The translations under genes and the position numbers were made by a program. A stretch of 58,766 nt of DNA from Actinomycetota bacterium (GTDB lineage Bacteria > Actinomycetota > Actinomycetes > Streptosporangiales > Streptosporangiaceae), in NCBI GenBank assembly GCA_021324595.1, contig JAJPIV010000045.1, positions 1 through 58,766 on the forward strand, given 5' to 3'. Under the pieces are notes generated by a model. It saw only the letters and a list, made by a program, of their open reading frames with translations. It ran no database searches and was not told the DNA's origin. Positions 56,614 to 58,766 of this stretch are shown here, in pieces (position 1 is the stretch's first letter; each line of letters opens with the position of its first letter).

Positions 56614-58535
56614 TGGGGCTTCCCGGGGCCGCGCGCCACGCCTGGCCGGCCGCGACCGGGCTGGCCCTGGGCCTGCTCGCCCTCGGCCCCGCGCTCGCCC
56701 CCGGCTACGTGCTCAGCTACGACATGGTCTTCGTCCCCGGGCCGCCGCTCGACGCCGCCGACCTCGGGCTCTCCGGTGGCCCGCCGCGCGCCGTGCCCAG
56801 CGACCTGGTGGTGGCGCTCGCGGCCAGGATCGCCCCGGCCGACGCCGTCCAGAAGGTGATCCTCCTGGCGATCTTCGCGCTCGCGTGCACCGGCGCTGCG
56901 GCCCTGCTGGAGGCCGGCTGGCGGGCCCGGGCGCCGGGCGGCCCCGCGGCGGCCCGGGCCGGCCCCCCGCTGCTGGCCCGGCTCGCCGCGGGGGCCTGCT
57001 ACACGTGGAACCCCTTCGTCGCGGAACGGCTGATCATGGGCCAGTGGGCGCTGCTGCTCGGCTACGCCGGGCTGCCGTGGGTGCTCCGCGAGGTGTCCTG
57101 CCGGGCGGGGCCGGCCCGGCCGGGCCGGCTCGCGCTCGCGGCGCTCCCGGCCGCGGTGGGCGGCTTCGCGGCGATGTCGATCACGGCCCTGGCCGCCGTA
57201 CCCGCCGCGCTCGCCCGCCCGCCGGCGAGCCCGGTCGCCGCCGGGCCCGGCGGCGACCGGCGATCTGGCCGGGCCGGGCGGCTGGCTGCCACGCTCGCCG
57301 TGCTCGGTGCCCTCAGCCTGCCGTGGCTGATCCCCGCGCTGGCTGTCCCGGTGCGCTCGGATCCGGCGGGCGCGACGGCCTTCGCGGCACGGGCCGACAC
57401 CCCGTTCGGCACGGCCGGGAGCCTGCTGATGCTCGGCGGGATCTGGAATGCCCAGGCGGTGCCTGCCGGGTACGGCGGGGCCGTGGCGGGCACCTGCTGG
57501 CTCGCCGTCGTGCTGCTCGCGCTCGGCGGCTACCTGCTGGCGGCCCGGCGCGGGCGGGCCTGCCCGGGCCTGGGCGCCGGTGCCGCCGTCGGCGCCGGGG
57601 CCGCCGCGCTCGGCCTGACCGGCCCCTCGCTCACGGCGCTGCGGGCGGCGATCGCGTTCTGGCCGGGCTTCGCGCTGCTGCGGGACGGCCAGCAGTTCGT
57701 CGCGCCGCTCGCGCTCGCCGAGGCGATCGGCCTCGGCGCCGACGTCGCCGCGCTCGTGGGGTGGGCCGGGGCCGCAGGCGCCGGGGAGCGCCGCGCCGGG
57801 GCCGCAGGCGCCGGGGAGCGCCGCGCCGGGGCCGGCCGCCCCGGGCGCGGCCCCGGCGGGCCGGCGGTCGCCCTCGGCGTGCTCGCGCTGCTTGCGCCGG
57901 TGCTGCTGCTGCCCGGGCTCGCCTGGGGCGCCTTCGGGCGGTTGCGCGCGGTCGGCTACCCGGCCGACTGGCTGCGCGCGCGGCAGCTGATCCAGGCCGA
58001 CCCGCGGCCGGGGTCGGTGCTGCTGCTGCCCTGGGCGCAGTACCGGCGTTACCCGTGGAATCACGGGGAGGCTGTCTACGATCCGTGGCCCCGCTTCACG
58101 TCGCGGCCCGTGATCTGGAACGACGCCCTGACCGTCGGCCGCGTGACCGTGGCCGCCGAGGACGCCGGGGCCATGCGGCTCGGGCCGCTGGTCACCTCGG
58201 GACGGCCGATGACGGGCCCGCTGCGGGCGGCCGGAGTCCGGTACGTGGTCGTCGACTCCGGCCCGCTGCTGGCGCGCCGCGGGGAGCCGCCTGCCCGCCT
58301 GGCGGCCCTCGCCGGGCTGCCCGGCGCCCGGGTCGAGCTGGACGGCCCCGACCTGCTGCTGTTCCTGCTGCCGCCCCGCCACGTGGCCGCCGGGCCCGCA
58401 TGCCGGCACGCAGCCCGCCGGGGCACGGTTGCGGGGGCAGGCGCGGAAAACTACGATTTCCTCACGCTCTGGGGTGATGGCGGGGTGGTCCCCGACCAAG
58501 GAGGATCGTCGTGTCGCGACTGGTGCTGCTCGTGA
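56613..58535 (+). CDS. polytopic membrane protein, GT-C glycosyltransferase-like (Rv0226c-like)
   Basis: This 640-residue protein has about ten to twelve helices. The segment AGACYTWNPFVAERLIMGQW with the following LLGYAGLPWVL is characteristic of this actinobacterial family, and FWPGFALLRDGQQFVAPLAL resembles the AftD segment PLAPLRSVYKVEPAAAAVLA. The N-terminal first loop (SYDMVFVPGPPLDAADL) has an aspartate in the place where GT-C enzymes keep a catalytic acid. The last about 170 residues form a soluble extracytoplasmic domain (VLLLPWAQYRRYPWNHGEAV). The C-terminal 25 residues overlap the DUF2613 gene in another frame, so the true stop may be under weak constraint. A polyprenyl-sugar-dependent transferase is likely. 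Confidence 0.78.
   Translation: MGLPGAARHAWPAATGLALGLLALGPALAPGYVLSYDMVFVPGPPLDAADLGLSGGPPRAVPSDLVVALAARIAPADAVQKVILLAIFALACTGAAALLEAGWRARAPGGPAAARAGPPLLARLAAGACYTWNPFVAERLIMGQWALLLGYAGLPWVLREVSCRAGPARPGRLALAALPAAVGGFAAMSITALAAVPAALARPPASPVAAGPGGDRRSGRAGRLAATLAVLGALSLPWLIPALAVPVRSDPAGATAFAARADTPFGTAGSLLMLGGIWNAQAVPAGYGGAVAGTCWLAVVLLALGGYLLAARRGRACPGLGAGAAVGAGAAALGLTGPSLTALRAAIAFWPGFALLRDGQQFVAPLALAEAIGLGADVAALVGWAGAAGAGERRAGAAGAGERRAGAGRPGRGPGGPAVALGVLALLAPVLLLPGLAWGAFGRLRAVGYPADWLRARQLIQADPRPGSVLLLPWAQYRRYPWNHGEAVYDPWPRFTSRPVIWNDALTVGRVTVAAEDAGAMRLGPLVTSGRPMTGPLRAAGVRYVVVDSGPLLARRGEPPARLAALAGLPGARVELDGPDLLLFLLPPRHVAAGPACRHAARRGTVAGAGAENYDFLTLWGDGGVVPDQGGSSCRDWCCS
57771..57830 (+). repeat. 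2 x 30-bp perfect in-frame tandem repeat
   Basis: Two identical 30-bp units encode the decapeptide AAGAGERRAG twice, in a cytosolic-looking loop of the GT-C-like membrane protein. Confidence 0.85.
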
Positions 58536-58654
58536 TCTCCGTCGTCGCCGGCGCCGGGCTGGCGGTCGGCGCCACGTTCGCGGTGACGAGCGCGCTCAAC
58601 AGCTCGCAGCAGAGCCCGGTGAACCAGCCGCTCGACAACTACGGCGCCCGCTGA
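58511..58654 (+). CDS. DUF2613 family small membrane/secreted protein (Rv0236A-like)
   Basis: This 47-residue protein starts at GTG 58511 after a strong AAGGAGGA. It has one hydrophobic segment (LVLLVISVVAGAGLAVGATF), then a short polar end (SALNSSQQSPVNQPLDNYGAR region). This is the DUF2613 pattern. In mycobacteria, as I recall, the equivalent small gene lies next to aftD, and here it closes the same envelope locus. It overlaps the 3' end of the preceding gene by 25 bp. Confidence 0.75.
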   Translation: MSRLVLLVISVVAGAGLAVGATFAVTSALNSSQQSPVNQPLDNYGAR

Positions 58655-58660
58655 CGCCCC

Positions 58661-58766
58661 GGCCCTCAGGGAGCGGCCCTCAGGGAGCGGCCCTCAGGGA
58701 GCGGCCCTCAGGGAGCGGCCCTCAGGGAGCGGCCCTCAGGGAGCGGCCCTCAGGGAGCGGCCCTCA
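58661..58766. repeat. 14-bp tandem repeat, seven full copies and a partial copy, running off the window end
   Basis: GGCCCTCAGGGAGC repeats without a mismatch from 58661 to the last base. Each unit contains CCCT-C-AGGG, a short inverted repeat, so the array could form a string of small hairpins. It begins 6 bp after the DUF2613 stop. It is not a CRISPR array, having no spacers. Confidence 0.95.

Noticed and set aside
58661-58766. CRISPR array
   Set aside because: The 14-bp units are directly abutting with no spacers; it is a simple tandem repeat.

Overview
The window is very GC-rich (about three quarters G+C by eye). It carries actinobacterial marker families: an S-adenosyl methyltransferase of the DUF574 type, an acyl-CoA carboxylase epsilon subunit, DUF5313, DUF3068, DUF2613, an AftD-type arabinofuranosyltransferase and a DUF1906 glycosidase-like protein. 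I read it as a chromosomal segment of a high-GC actinomycete. No tRNA, rRNA, insertion sequence, phage gene or CRISPR array was seen. The last 106 bases are a tandem repeat that runs off the end.

Layout. (1) 0-4.1 kb: a secreted S53 peptidase and a biotin-dependent carboxyltransferase broken by one in-frame TAG. (2) 4.3-14.4 kb: a carboxylase and branched-chain acyl-CoA block: DUF574 methyltransferase, HMG-CoA lyase, enoyl-CoA hydratase, PH-domain membrane protein, biotin ligase divergent from an intact propionyl/acetyl-CoA carboxylase beta subunit, NYN protein, epsilon subunit, biotin carboxylase-BCCP and DUF5313. Biotin ligase, BCCP, carboxyltransferase and epsilon together make a complete biotin-dependent acyl-CoA carboxylase. 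(3) 14.4-20.2 kb: VOC protein, pirin, DinG helicase and an acyl-CoA synthetase. (4) 20.2-27.5 kb, all leftward: ABC-2 exporter with a coupled LolA-like secreted protein, a Tat-exported DMF-amidase-like protein, heme O synthase and an MGDG-synthase-like glycosyltransferase. (5) 27.9-31.5 kb: HtrA-like protease, DapE and an SGNH hydrolase. (6) 31.7-39.7 kb: a complete kdp system (two 29-residue membrane peptides, KdpA, B, C, D and E), with start and stop codons overlapping at several junctions. (7) 39.7-45.3 kb: DUF1906/lectin-propeller secreted protein, small membrane protein, ureohydrolase and fatty acyl-CoA synthetase. (8) 45.4-58.7 kb: a cell-envelope arabinan locus. It resembles, from memory, the mycobacterial Rv0224c-Rv0227c / Rv0236c-Rv0236A neighbourhood: DUF3068, Trm112-like, DMT transporter, AftD, two methyltransferases, GT4 glycosyltransferase, GT-C-like membrane protein and DUF2613.

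The most striking observation is in region 8. The AftD reading frame continues without interruption into a C-terminal HHxxxDG condensation/PapA-type acyltransferase domain, giving one 1941-residue protein that could couple arabinan synthesis to acylation. The two oppositely oriented control regions of this locus, about 8 kb apart, carry the same kind of palindrome (TACT-N4-AGTA), which suggests one shared repressor. Other points are the single amber codon in the first carboxyltransferase, a cluster of CAATGGC boxes before the DUF574 methyltransferase, a recurring TANNNT-N6/7-ATG arrangement that points to leaderless transcripts, imperfect direct repeats 32 bp apart upstream of kdp, and many in-frame minisatellites in protein linkers.
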